A stretch of 64,000 nucleotides of DNA from Halobacillus sp. A5 (lineage in GTDB: Bacteria > Bacillota > Bacilli > Bacillales > Halobacillaceae), in NCBI RefSeq assembly GCF_024189315.1, contig NZ_JAIZEO010000005.1, positions 186,001-250,000 on the forward strand, in the 5' to 3' direction. Below, in pieces: positions 1-6,640 of the stretch. Position 1 is the first letter of the stretch. Each line of letters starts with the position of its first letter. Under the pieces are notes generated by a model. The model did no database searches and had not been told where the DNA came from. It saw nothing but the letters and a program-made list of their open reading frames with translations. A program made the translations under genes and the position numbers.

Positions 1-72
1 AAGAATACCAAAAAATAATGAAGCAAATGGATTAGTTGGAGTTATCCAATCAAACCAACTTATAAAATTCAT
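1..72 (-). CDS. Small hypothetical protein, 5' end only
   Basis: A minus-strand ATG at 70-72 follows a strong ribosome site (GGAGGAATTGATA) and opens a frame that runs off the window after 24 codons. The visible N-terminus is hydrophobic and aromatic (begins MNFISWFDWITP), suggesting a small membrane or secreted protein. It has the same orientation as the other array genes. The family is not recognised. Confidence 0.45.
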   Translation of the reverse strand, partial: MNFISWFDWITPTNPFASLFFGIL

Positions 73-183
73 TATCAATTCCTCCATTCAGGATTTTGTA
101 TTATATTTTATACGAATAACTTGAAACAAGGTTACTACTTTCTTTTAGGCAGAAATTTTTAACCGGTCACCTTATACAGGAAA

Positions 184-216
184 GCCCCCGTTAGCGTAAG
201 ACTCGAACCCGAGATA
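184..216 (+). repeat. Array repeat, right-half copy 1
   Basis: This copy reads GCCCCCGTTAGCGTAAGACT and then a CGAAC..GAGATA tail. It matches the consensus GCYCCCGTT(n5)AAGACTYGA..TCGAGATA shared by about ten loci between 184 and 5474. It lies 62 bp downstream of the stop of the minus-strand gene at 279-473. Confidence 0.7.
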
Positions 217-278
217 CTGTGGAGTTGACCTTCAACTAACTCACCCAATAGCTTAATAACTTTTATTTTCTTGCAGTA

Positions 279-473
279 TTACCTTGTCTTCTCTTTTCTC
301 TCTTTCCAATGACTGACAATAAGGCTTGCGGAGAAAATTAACAATAGCAACATAAAAATTGGGGAGATTAGTGATATTATTCCTGCTTGATTGCTAATGT
401 CACTAAAAAGTTCGAACAAAAAATAGGGCATTAACAGTATGCTTATTACAAATATAAGAACTTCAACTTTCAC
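279..473 (-). CDS. Small two-helix membrane protein, 64 aa
   Basis: The protein has two hydrophobic segments, about residues 4-20 and 33-53, and a charged C-terminal tail (KERKEKTR). It starts with GTG eight bases after GGAGG, which supports real translation. No family is recognised. It is the leftmost complete gene of the minus-strand array and has an array repeat downstream. A two-helix protein of this size could be a toxin-like or immunity-like peptide or a membrane accessory protein, but nothing in the sequence decides this. Confidence 0.55.
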   Translation of the reverse strand: MKVEVLIFVISILLMPYFLFELFSDISNQAGIISLISPIFMLLLLIFSASLIVSHWKERKEKTR

Positions 474-784
474 CTTTCATACCTCCATTTCAAATTTCAC
501 TTTAAATTGTATCCATTCTCGGATAGGAAAGTAAATTGTTTCACTAACCTGCTTCGTCGGTTTAACCCCTTCAATTCTGTAAGTATTTTAACTATATCAT
601 TATTAATCCAAATAATACCAGAAAAGAAGCGAGGTACTCATTATTTGTATTTATCTCGAATTCTAGTCTTCAACTAATGCTGCCCAAAACATTAAGAAGA
701 GGGCAATTCTTCTGTTTCAGAATTGCCCCAAAATCTTGAAGACTCAGTTTCAAATTTACTAAACTGCTCTTTCTCTAATTAGCT
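474..784. other. Intergenic gap carrying the complete array repeat
   Basis: No convincing gene is present. The right half is occupied by the one complete inverted form of the array repeat (651-752). The left half (474-650) is AT-rich and shows no recognisable signal. Confidence 0.5.
651..752 (+). repeat. Array repeat, complete inverted form
   Basis: Both halves are present. The left outer arm TATCTCGAATTCTAGTCTTC is followed by a spacer, an inner hairpin (GGGCAATTCT, 8-nt loop, AGAATTGCCC) and a right outer arm TTGAAGACTCAGTTTCAAAT. The outer arms are imperfect inverses of each other. The unit is an imperfect palindrome of about 100 bp, in overall shape like a folded recombination site. It lies 33 bp downstream of the stop of the 785-991 gene. 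Confidence 0.7.
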
Positions 785-991
785 CTAGGTGATTCTATAA
801 TAAAAGAACACACATAGTGCATAAGAAGGGGCAGCCAAACAAATAAAAGTTAATCCAGATTTTATTTCTTCAATAGTATATAGGTGAGAATAAAATAAAA
901 AATATAGTAGCCAAGAAATCAACGCTATGGATGCTATTAAATAATGAAATACTTTGTCTTTTTTTCTATAATCCATTTCATCACTCAACAT
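785..991 (-). CDS. Small membrane protein, 68 aa
   Basis: There is a short charged N-terminus (MLSDEMDYRKKDK) and then two hydrophobic segments at about residues 15-34 and 46-66. The ATG follows AAAGGGA at good spacing. It is not recognised as a family. It has its own flanking repeats on both sides, as expected of a one-gene cassette. Confidence 0.55.
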   Translation of the reverse strand: MLSDEMDYRKKDKVFHYLIASIALISWLLYFLFYSHLYTIEEIKSGLTFICLAAPSYALCVFFYYRIT

Positions 992-1061
992 AAAGTCCCT
1001 TTCAATGGTATTTTAAAAAACAATATAACTTATGTACGAGATAAAACGATTTTAGTTTCAC

Positions 1062-1144
1062 TATCTCGAAACTGAGTCTTCAACTAACTGCCCAAAACAT
1101 TAAGAAGGGGGCAATTCTTCTGTTTCAGAATTGCCCCCGTTAGC
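1062..1144 (+). repeat. Array repeat: left arm, inner hairpin and GTTAGC end
   Basis: The left arm TATCTCGAAACTGAGTCTTC (1062-1081) is followed by a perfect 12-bp hairpin (GGGGGCAATTCT at 1107-1118, AGAATTGCCCCC at 1127-1138) and then CGTTAGC. The right outer arm seen at 651-752 is missing, so this is a partial copy. It lies 22 bp downstream of the stop of the 1166-1540 gene. The hairpin may also act as a transcription terminator. Confidence 0.7.
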
Positions 1145-1165
1145 ACAAAAATGAATACTGTGTCA

Positions 1166-1540
1166 CTACGACTGAATTAAGAAGAAGATTGCAACAGCAA
1201 TAAGCATTGGTGTTAACATACTTTTAACTTTATTTTTTCTCCACATATCCACTGTAATTGTAATACCTGCTATGATCATTAAGAAAATTCCAGGTAACTT
1301 TATGATATTTAGTGTCAGTAGATTTCCAATAGAAGCGAAAAAATAACCCATTACAAGTGAGCCGATAGTGAACACAAAATGTGGCGACTTAAAATCCTTC
1401 TTTGCAGAGTTTCTATCATCTGAATCCATTTTTAAATAAGTTCTAACAACCATAAAAGTTGGTATTCCCCACATAATAAGGAAAGTAACCAATGAATCAG
1501 TATCTATGTTCAAATACAGGCCCCCCATACCTAACTTCAT
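1166..1540 (-). CDS. Hypothetical membrane protein, 124 aa
   Basis: There are about three to four hydrophobic segments (residues 15-33, 54-74, 77-95 and 106-123) and a charged loop around residues 35-50. The first ATG (1540) lies directly against the neighbouring repeat and has only a weak ribosome site. The ATG four codons later, after AAGTTAGGT, is an alternative start. No family is recognised. Confidence 0.55.
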   Translation of the reverse strand: MKLGMGGLYLNIDTDSLVTFLIMWGIPTFMVVRTYLKMDSDDRNSAKKDFKSPHFVFTIGSLVMGYFFASIGNLLTLNIIKLPGIFLMIIAGITITVDMWRKNKVKSMLTPMLIAVAIFFLIQS

Positions 1541-1552
1541 TCTTCAACTATT

Positions 1553-1584
1553 GCTCCCGTTTCTTGAAGACTTGACTTCGAGAT
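1553..1584 (+). repeat. Array repeat, right-half copy
   Basis: It begins GCTCCCGTTTCTTGAAGACT and ends TTCGAGATA, a close match to the consensus. It lies 52 bp past the stop of the DUF4181-like gene at 1637-2011 and 13 bp upstream of the next gene start, so it is the boundary between two cassettes. Confidence 0.75.
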
Positions 1585-1636
1585 ATCCTCGATTAAAAAA
1601 TAACCAAAACAACAACTATTATATTCGTACACTATG

Positions 1637-2011
1637 TCACAACATCTTTTCTAAAAAAGGGAACTTATCGACGTTATACATAATAATAAGACTCATTAAA
1701 AGTATTATCATTGTGCTGATATATTGCTTTGAATCCTTAATAAAGGTGAATTCCATAATTGCCTGAAATCCTAATATTATTGCTAAGTAGGCCATTAAAT
1801 AATATTTAATTAAAGCGTCTGAGTTTAAATCAATGACAAACCATAGTGTGATTATAAAGACTAACAGAATTATACCTCTCCCCCAGCGGTCAAGGTTTTT
1901 ACCGGATGTTTCTGATATTCTTACTTTTTCAACTCTAAGTATTTTATTTGTAATTTTTTCTGTCACAAACATCATGGCAATTAATACAATTAAGAACGCT
2001 ACGAACTCCAC
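1637..2011 (-). CDS. DUF4181-like membrane protein, 124 aa
   Basis: An N-terminal helix (residues 3-16) is followed by a basic segment containing ILRVEK and a conserved-looking DRWGR, then three hydrophobic segments (47-62, 70-90, 99-113). This layout resembles the DUF4181 family of small Bacillus membrane proteins, whose function is unknown. The resemblance is from memory and not tested. It starts with GTG (2011) after AAGGGGGG. It sits between two array repeats. Confidence 0.55.
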   Translation of the reverse strand: MEFVAFLIVLIAMMFVTEKITNKILRVEKVRISETSGKNLDRWGRGIILLVFIITLWFVIDLNSDALIKYYLMAYLAIILGFQAIMEFTFIKDSKQYISTMIILLMSLIIMYNVDKFPFLEKML

Positions 2012-2054
2012 CTAATCCCCCCTTACAGCTATAAATATTTCTCATTGAAGAAAA

Positions 2055-2086
2055 GCCCCGTTTTTGTAATACTCGATTTCAAGATA
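2055..2086 (+). repeat. Array repeat, right-half copy
   Basis: It reads GCCCCGTTTTTGTAATACTC and ends TTTCAAGATA. A flanking pair AAAAGCCC (2051-2058) and GGGCTTTT (2102-2109) could close a terminator-like loop around it. It lies 60 bp downstream of the Nudix gene stop. Confidence 0.65.
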
Positions 2087-2145
2087 ATCAGACAAATATC
2101 AGGGCTTTTTTCCTCGAGTCCTAACGGAATATAGTTTTTCTATGT

Positions 2146-2601
2146 TTACAACAAATATTTATCTATGATTAATTTCGCCCTTTCATCAATGTTTGTTGGT
2201 AATTTGTCTATGGAGAAGTATCTTAAATTCATACTCTCTCCGTCGACCATTGTTAGTTCTCCATATGTATCTAGGGCTTCATATATGCTTATAACGTTGT
2301 AAACCTCATCACCATTCGGATATTTAAAGTAAAGTTCCTCACCAGACAATATATCAATAAACTTAAAGTTCTCAGCTCTTAGGCCTGTTTCTTCAAAAAG
2401 CTCCCTTGCAGCTGTTTGTTTCAATTTTTCTCCGGGCTCCATAGCCCCTCCAGGTAATCCCCATTCTTCTGTATCTGAACGATGCTGTAGTAAAAGCTCG
2501 TTAGAATCGTTAAATACAAGTACTGTAGATCCTGTCAATATTAAGGGTCTACTGCCAATCAACTTCCTGATTTCCATAGTGTAATCTGAGATATAAATCA
2601 C
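2146..2601 (-). CDS. Nudix hydrolase, 151 aa
   Basis: A full Nudix box is visible at about residues 51-73: GGAMEPGEK, then the RELFEETGL core with the metal-binding glutamates. The family hydrolyses nucleoside diphosphates linked to another moiety; the substrate cannot be read from the sequence. The length is normal. A GTG start at 2601 follows AAAGGA; an internal ATG eight codons on is possible. Nudix enzymes are common cargo of gene-cassette arrays, which fits the setting. The reading frame looks intact. Confidence 0.85.
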   Translation of the reverse strand: MIYISDYTMEIRKLIGSRPLILTGSTVLVFNDSNELLLQHRSDTEEWGLPGGAMEPGEKLKQTAARELFEETGLRAENFKFIDILSGEELYFKYPNGDEVYNVISIYEALDTYGELTMVDGESMNLRYFSIDKLPTNIDERAKLIIDKYLL

Positions 2602-2662
2602 CTTTTCCTTTAATTTTAAATTTCCTTAAAGAATAAAAATCAACTATTTGTTACTGAAGAAT

Positions 2663-2696
2663 CGCCCTAGATACTTTAAGACTCAGTATCGAGACA
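2663..2696 (+). repeat. Array repeat, right-half copy (diverged)
   Basis: It reads CGCCCTAGATACTTTAAGAC and then TCAGTATCGAGACA. The AAGACT..ATCGAGA core is kept but the CCCGTT block is degraded. It lies 15 bp downstream of the stop of the 2711-2989 gene. Confidence 0.6.
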
Positions 2697-2710
2697 ATTT
2701 GCCCTTCACT

Positions 2711-2989
2711 TTAAGCATTAATCAGATGACCTGATGATATATGTTGAGGGAGCTCTCTTGCACTATGTATTTTCATCCTCCCAGCAACGTAATAAGTATT
2801 TTTGCGGGATCTAAAGTATTCTCTTGCGCCATTGTAAGTCGTGTACCATAGCTTATTTATAATTTGAAACTCCCCTATTATTTCGTCAAATACTATTGGA
2901 TGGAATAGAAACTCAAAAATAGAATCGTGAACCTTAATTATTCCATGTACATTTTTATCATCAAGCCAAATGGTATGTATATTCTCCAT
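2711..2989 (-). CDS. Hypothetical protein, 92 aa
   Basis: This is a soluble, aromatic-rich protein with no signal peptide or membrane helix. I do not recognise the family. It starts MENIHTIWLDD and ends in a short basic and polar stretch. The ATG follows a purine-rich AGGGATTATAA. It has array repeats on both sides, although the upstream one is about 180 bp away. Confidence 0.5.
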   Translation of the reverse strand: MENIHTIWLDDKNVHGIIKVHDSIFEFLFHPIVFDEIIGEFQIINKLWYTTYNGAREYFRSRKNTYYVAGRMKIHSARELPQHISSGHLINA

Positions 2990-3165
2990 TTATAATCCCT
3001 CTTTCCCACTATGCATTACTAAAGGCTTATACCAATTTAACACACTAAAAGATGAAAAAAATTAATTTTCTTTCTTTTCTAAAAGTGATGACTGTTTAGT
3101 AAGTTGGGCATCTACTAATTTTAATATCATCCATAAAAAAGGGACTCATCCTATTAAGGATAAGC

Positions 3166-3197
3166 TCCCGTTACAGAAACACTTGAAATCAAGACTT
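3166..3197 (+). repeat. Array repeat, right-half copy with hairpin
   Basis: It reads GCTCCCGTTACAGAAACACT and then TGAAATCAAGACT. A hairpin formed by GGGACTCATCC (3143-3153) and GGATAAGCTCCC (3160-3171) occupies the place of the inner stem of the complete form. The gene at 3216-3776 stops 19 bp away. Confidence 0.65.
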
Positions 3198-3215
3198 TCA
3201 CTAATCCAAAACTTA

Positions 3216-3776
3216 TTAAAGATTGTTTTGTATTGACCTATAGCTTTCCTCTAGAGTATTGTTCAGCTCTATTATGAACTTCCCTTCTTCCTGATTTTTG
3301 TCCACGCTCATTGCATTTCTAGTTGCTTCTTGGATTATTTTAATCTCCTGGTATAAGACCTCTTTATTTTGTAAAGAAAGACTTCCTCCTTCATCAACTT
3401 GAGCACCCTTACGAGCGAAATAATTGCTTATAACTCCGAAAATCTCTAAATTGTTTTGCTCTCCTTCTTTTATAACTTTGTCTTTACTATTTAAAGCTAA
3501 AAGAAAATTTGACTCTTTATCTAGCTGTAGAAAAAGATAATTTAATTCAGTTAACTCACTTTTATGGATTGTATCTGTCTCTAAATTTTCTTCAGTTATA
3601 CGTTCAACGTCTCTAAGTCTTTCCTTAAAATCGTCTTTACTTTTTTCGGTAGTGTCATTGAGAGTTTGATTAAGCTCATTGTTTGAATCGAACTGAAAGA
3701 AATTAGTTATTAGTGAGGCAACTAATATTAAATACAGCAAAATTATCATAGGTTTTCTTTTCTTAAATGACATCAA
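3216..3776 (-). CDS. Membrane-anchored coiled-coil protein, 186 aa
   Basis: A basic N-terminus (FKKRKP) and one hydrophobic segment (about residues 10-26) look like an uncleaved anchor. The rest is polar and rich in Glu, Lys, Asn and Leu with heptad-like spacing (about residues 30-80), suggesting an extracellular coiled coil. The family is not recognised. It lies in the array, immediately upstream of a repeat. Confidence 0.55.
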   Translation of the reverse strand: MMSFKKRKPMIILLYLILVASLITNFFQFDSNNELNQTLNDTTEKSKDDFKERLRDVERITEENLETDTIHKSELTELNYLFLQLDKESNFLLALNSKDKVIKEGEQNNLEIFGVISNYFARKGAQVDEGGSLSLQNKEVLYQEIKIIQEATRNAMSVDKNQEEGKFIIELNNTLEESYRSIQNNL

Positions 3777-3895
3777 CTATTCCCCCACAATTGCAACTTC
3801 CCAAAATATCACAAGGTCTAGGATAGCTACCACTCCTAAAAAAATCACTTTAACTTATATACGAATAAGTACAGATATCGTTTAAAAACTAGTTA

Positions 3896-3916
3896 TTATC
3901 TCGAAACTGAGTCTTC
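3896..3916 (-). repeat. Array repeat, single outer arm fused to a gene end
   Basis: On the plus strand it reads TATCTCGAAACTGAGTCTTC, identical over these 20 bases to the arm at 1062-1081. On the minus strand it supplies the last codons (EDSVSR and stop) of the truncated kinase-like frame. Confidence 0.75.
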
Positions 3917-4174
3917 CACAGGTACAGCCTCTTTCAAACGTTCAATGGCATCCTCTGGGTTTCCAGAAAAGTCGATAGGCATTGATCCAGCATATTTTAC
4001 AAAGTATTTCCTTTCATCTTTTTCAACGCCGAAACTTATATTACCTGAATCTTGCTGGTCAAATACACAAAATACTTTACCCAGCTGCTTTAACCATTCG
4101 AAATTATGTTCTTCCTGTAATTGAAAATTTACTTTATCAATTGTCATAGTGATTAAGTTAGATTGTTGTTCCAA
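3896..4174 (-). pseudogene. Truncated serine/threonine kinase-like gene
   Basis: Residues 20-85 match what I remember as the N-terminal lobe of a Firmicutes serine/threonine protein kinase-like family of roughly 260 residues: VFDQQDSGNISFGV, KYFVKYAG and AIERLKEAVPV. After AVPV the homology stops and the frame enters the array repeat, encoding EDSVSR and a stop. About two thirds of the protein, including the catalytic region, is missing. The TTG start has a good site (AGGAGGATCATACT). The family call is from memory. Confidence 0.65.
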
Positions 4175-4240
4175 AGTATGATCCTCCTATATGATAAGTA
4201 GGGATCACGTAGTTTATAGGGGGGGGGTTATACGCTTCCC

Positions 4241-4282
4241 TTAAATTAATTGCACCCCATCTGCTGCTATCGTCATTTTCAT
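4241..4282 (-). other. 13-codon ORF with a strong ribosome site
   Basis: A minus-strand ATG (4280-4282) follows AAAGGAGGCG and encodes MKMTIAADGVQLI before TAA. It lies about 65 bp upstream of the kinase-like frame. It may be a leader peptide or the stub of a lost gene. No terminator-antiterminator fold is obvious. Confidence 0.3.
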
Positions 4283-4407
4283 AAAACAACGCCTCCTTTC
4301 AGAATCTACAGATAATTGTACCATTTTATTACATATCTTCGAACCAGAAATAAAACTTTTTAATTTCACTACCCTGATGTATTAAAAATGCAATTAATTT
4401 GACAATC

Positions 4408-4440
4408 GCTCCCGTTTGTTTAAGACTTGAAATCGAGATA
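4408..4440 (+). repeat. Array repeat, right-half copy
   Basis: It begins GCTCCCGTTTGTTTAAGACT and ends GAAATCGAGATA, one of the best matches to the consensus. It lies 27 bp downstream of the stop of the MBL-fold pseudogene. Confidence 0.75.
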
Positions 4441-4466
4441 AATAGAATTACCGTTATCATAAAGGA

Positions 4467-5345
4467 TTATACTTTTACCAATTGCGTATCATAAGCAAAC
4501 TCTATATTCAGTCCATAACTTTTCAACTTATTTTCTAACTCTTTAAAGTCATTAAAACTTAATCCATTTGGTTCTTCGATGTGTGTTAAGATTACATGTT
4601 TAGCTTCAAGAGTTTTGACGATTTCTAAGGTTTCATTAAAGGTTGCTTCCTCTTGAAAAACAGGATGGTCTTCTAGTAATAATCTCTCGCCGTTTAATGG
4701 GTGAAATTCAAAAATACCTACTGGTAATATAGCGAGATCAACACCTATTACATCTTCATGTGGTTTCCAATTATTCAACTCATCCATAGCAATAAGTACT
4801 TTTTTACTATCGCTTTCAATTAAGAAAGCATAAACATAATCCTCTGCCAACCTAAACGGAAAAACTTTTGTACTATTTAAGAATAAACTCTCTCCATCTT
4901 TTAATCGATTTAAGTTAGCAAATTCTTGAGATTCAAAAAAGTTTTAATGGTCACTACTACCAAGAAAAGTTTCGAAATCTATATTTACTTGTTCTGGTAT
5001 GTAAACATCTATTTTCTTATTTTGAGGGGGATGATTAACCCAGTCCGCACTTAAAGATTCAATAATTCTTCTTCCCATTACATGGTCTGGATGCCATTGA
5101 GAATATATAATCCCCTTGACATCATCAATTGTAGAACGGTTGATTTGATGGTAAATATCTTCTGGTGTATCTATCAATAAATTAGGACCATGTACAAATA
5201 TACTTGGCCCCATTCTACTAAATGGTATCCCCTTATTTCTTGCTTCTAGACAAACATTACAATTACAAAGTGGCCGTGGTATGGTTATTGCACCACCTGT
5301 ACCAAGAAATTCAATTTCCAATTCGAACAATCCCCCCTCAAACAT
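4467..5345 (-). pseudogene. MBL-fold metallo-hydrolase interrupted by one stop codon
   Basis: Two open segments, 4944-5345 and 4467-4850, lie in the same frame. They are separated only by an in-frame TAA at 4944-4946 followed by sense codons (NFFESQEFANLNRL...). The N-terminal part has the LGTGGA opening, CNCNVC, a LLIDTPE strand and the metal-binding HPDH motif of PhnP-like metallo-beta-lactamase-fold enzymes. The C-terminal part has the VILTHIEE strand with its metal histidine. Without the stop the protein would be about 292 residues, a normal size. One base change, or readthrough, would explain it. Confidence 0.75.
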
Positions 5346-5416
5346 TTTCCAAAGTATAACATTTATGTAGTTTTAGTGATTATCTTTTTTTAAACATATC
5401 TGCACTTTAGCTAAAA

Positions 5417-5474
5417 AGCGATTGCTCATATTGAACAATCGCTCCCGTTTCTGGAAAACTCGAATTCAAGATAT
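5417..5474 (+). repeat. Array repeat with hairpin, rightmost copy
   Basis: A hairpin of AGCGATTG (5417-5424) and CAATCGCT (5436-5443) leads into GCTCCCGTTTCTGGAAAACT and then CGAATTCAAGATA. It is the last array repeat I can find in the window. Confidence 0.7.
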
Positions 5475-5803
5475 TATACTATCTCTTAAATCCTCCCTCT
5501 GAATGAATGATTTGACCTGTAATCCTATCTAATATAAAATTAATCATTCTACTTCCTACGCTTTTGTTTCTATGTTTTGGCGATACTGCAATATGTTTTA
5601 TCTCACACCGCCCTTTGATTTATAAATTCAATACCAATACAACCCATACTCTCACCTCCAATAAAATACCCATGAAGTTTTCTGGCAGGCGATCGTATAT
5701 ACGATTTATATTCTTGGTTAATGTTTTTTTCTGAGGTAGCAAATGATAAGAGGTGCCAGATATCAGGATGAATTTCTATAGATTTTATTTCTTCCACAAA
5801 CAT
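5466..5803 (-). pseudogene. Frameshifted, truncated GNAT acetyltransferase
   Basis: The frame from 5803 encodes the N-terminal half of a GNAT protein up to GCIGIEFINQR and then stops. Shifting frame at about 5612 restores acetyl-CoA binding motif A (CEIKHIAVSPKHRNKSVGS). The continued frame ends at a TGA inside the neighbouring array repeat (5466-5468), short of the usual C-terminal GNAT motif B. The gene is therefore broken twice: one frameshift and a C-terminal truncation at the repeat. The pantetheine motif is degenerate (RNKSVG where RGKGIG-type is usual). Confidence 0.65.
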
Positions 5804-5934
5804 ACCCCCTACTAAAAAACTAGATGAAGATCAAAGATTAAAGAAGGAGCAATATAACAAGGATCAGCACTATTGTTTGGATTGTCTGTGCCGAAATTAA
5901 AAGATTCCTTTGGTTAATTAGAAAATGAGATAAA

Positions 5935-5974
5935 ATATACACCCCTTGATTATATAAAATCAAGGGGTGTATAT
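5935..5974 (-). terminator. Terminator of the 5960-6574 lipoprotein gene
   Basis: There is a perfect 16-bp inverted repeat (ATATACACCCCTTGAT, 8-nt loop, complement). It overlaps the last codons of the lipoprotein frame. Confidence 0.7.
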
Positions 5975-6574
5975 TTCTTCAGTAGTTTCACGAAATTCTT
6001 TAGAGTCCTCTAACATTTGGTCTATTAATTCAGACATTTCTGCTTCAGTATTTTCTTTTGCAACACCTCTTGGATTTCTAATTAAATTAAAATAGTTTAA
6101 ATCTTTACTAGATACCCCACTAATATCAAGTTCTGATTTAAGGTCTTTTAGGTAGGGGGTTATTGTCTGTTTATCTAAATCATCATCCTTTATTATTTCA
6201 ACTAAATTGTATGTTGCATCGTATAAATTGCTATTTATCTCTTTAACAGCATCTATATCTTCATCTGACAAGTAGTCTGATAAATGTTCATAGGATAAAT
6301 CATCTATTTGGTCGTATACTAAAGTAGTTTGCAGTGTGATTTTTGCATTTTCAGAAATACCTTCATAATACTCACTACTTCTATCATCTTCGAATGAAGT
6401 ATCGATTATATTGTATAACTGTCCATAATAATCAAGTATTTCAGAATAGTGGATGGCTAATGGATCAGCTGAAGAAGCATTTTGAGAGTTTGAACTATTA
6501 TCAGACTCTGATGAAGCATTAGAGCACGCTGTAAGGATAAAAATGAAGGATAGAACTATAAACAAATGTTTCAT
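5960..6574 (-). CDS. Hypothetical lipoprotein, 204 aa
   Basis: From the ATG at 6574, which follows AAGGAGGTGAAATTC, the protein begins MKHLFIVLSFIFILTACSN. This is a lipoprotein signal with the lipobox LTAC, followed by a Ser/Asn-rich linker. The mature part is acidic and helical, with no recognised domain. An upstream in-frame start (6595) lacks the better ribosome site. It probably sits on the outer face of the membrane. It lies between the repeat array and the integrase, without array repeats. Confidence 0.65.
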   Translation of the reverse strand: MKHLFIVLSFIFILTACSNASSESDNSSNSQNASSADPLAIHYSEILDYYGQLYNIIDTSFEDDRSSEYYEGISENAKITLQTTLVYDQIDDLSYEHLSDYLSDEDIDAVKEINSNLYDATYNLVEIIKDDDLDKQTITPYLKDLKSELDISGVSSKDLNYFNLIRNPRGVAKENTEAEMSELIDQMLEDSKEFRETTEEIYTP

Positions 6575-6596
6575 GAATTTCACCTCCTTAACCAAA

Positions 6597-6635
6597 ATAT
6601 AAACCGATTATACTTATTGTATAATCGGTTTATAT
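6597..6635 (-). terminator. Hairpin between two exported-protein genes
   Basis: There is a perfect 16-bp inverted repeat (ATATAAACCGATTATA, 7-nt loop, complement). It lies just past the stop of the 6641-7390 gene and upstream of the lipoprotein gene. Confidence 0.65.
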
Positions 6636-6640
6636 TTTTA

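Noticed and set aside
198-215. tRNA T-loop-like string (ACTCGAACCCGAG)
   Set aside because: No cloverleaf can be built around it; it is part of array repeat copy 1 and not a second attachment site.
184-1150. Array repeats as canonical integron attC sites
   Set aside because: The GCTAAC/GTTAGC ends are suggestive, but the 7-mers RYYYAAC and GTTRRRY are not met, half copies lack the paired sites, and no integron integrase is present. They are reported as a distinct repeat.
184-5474. CRISPR array
   Set aside because: Repeats are hundreds of bases apart with genes between them, vary in sequence and orientation, and no cas genes occur.
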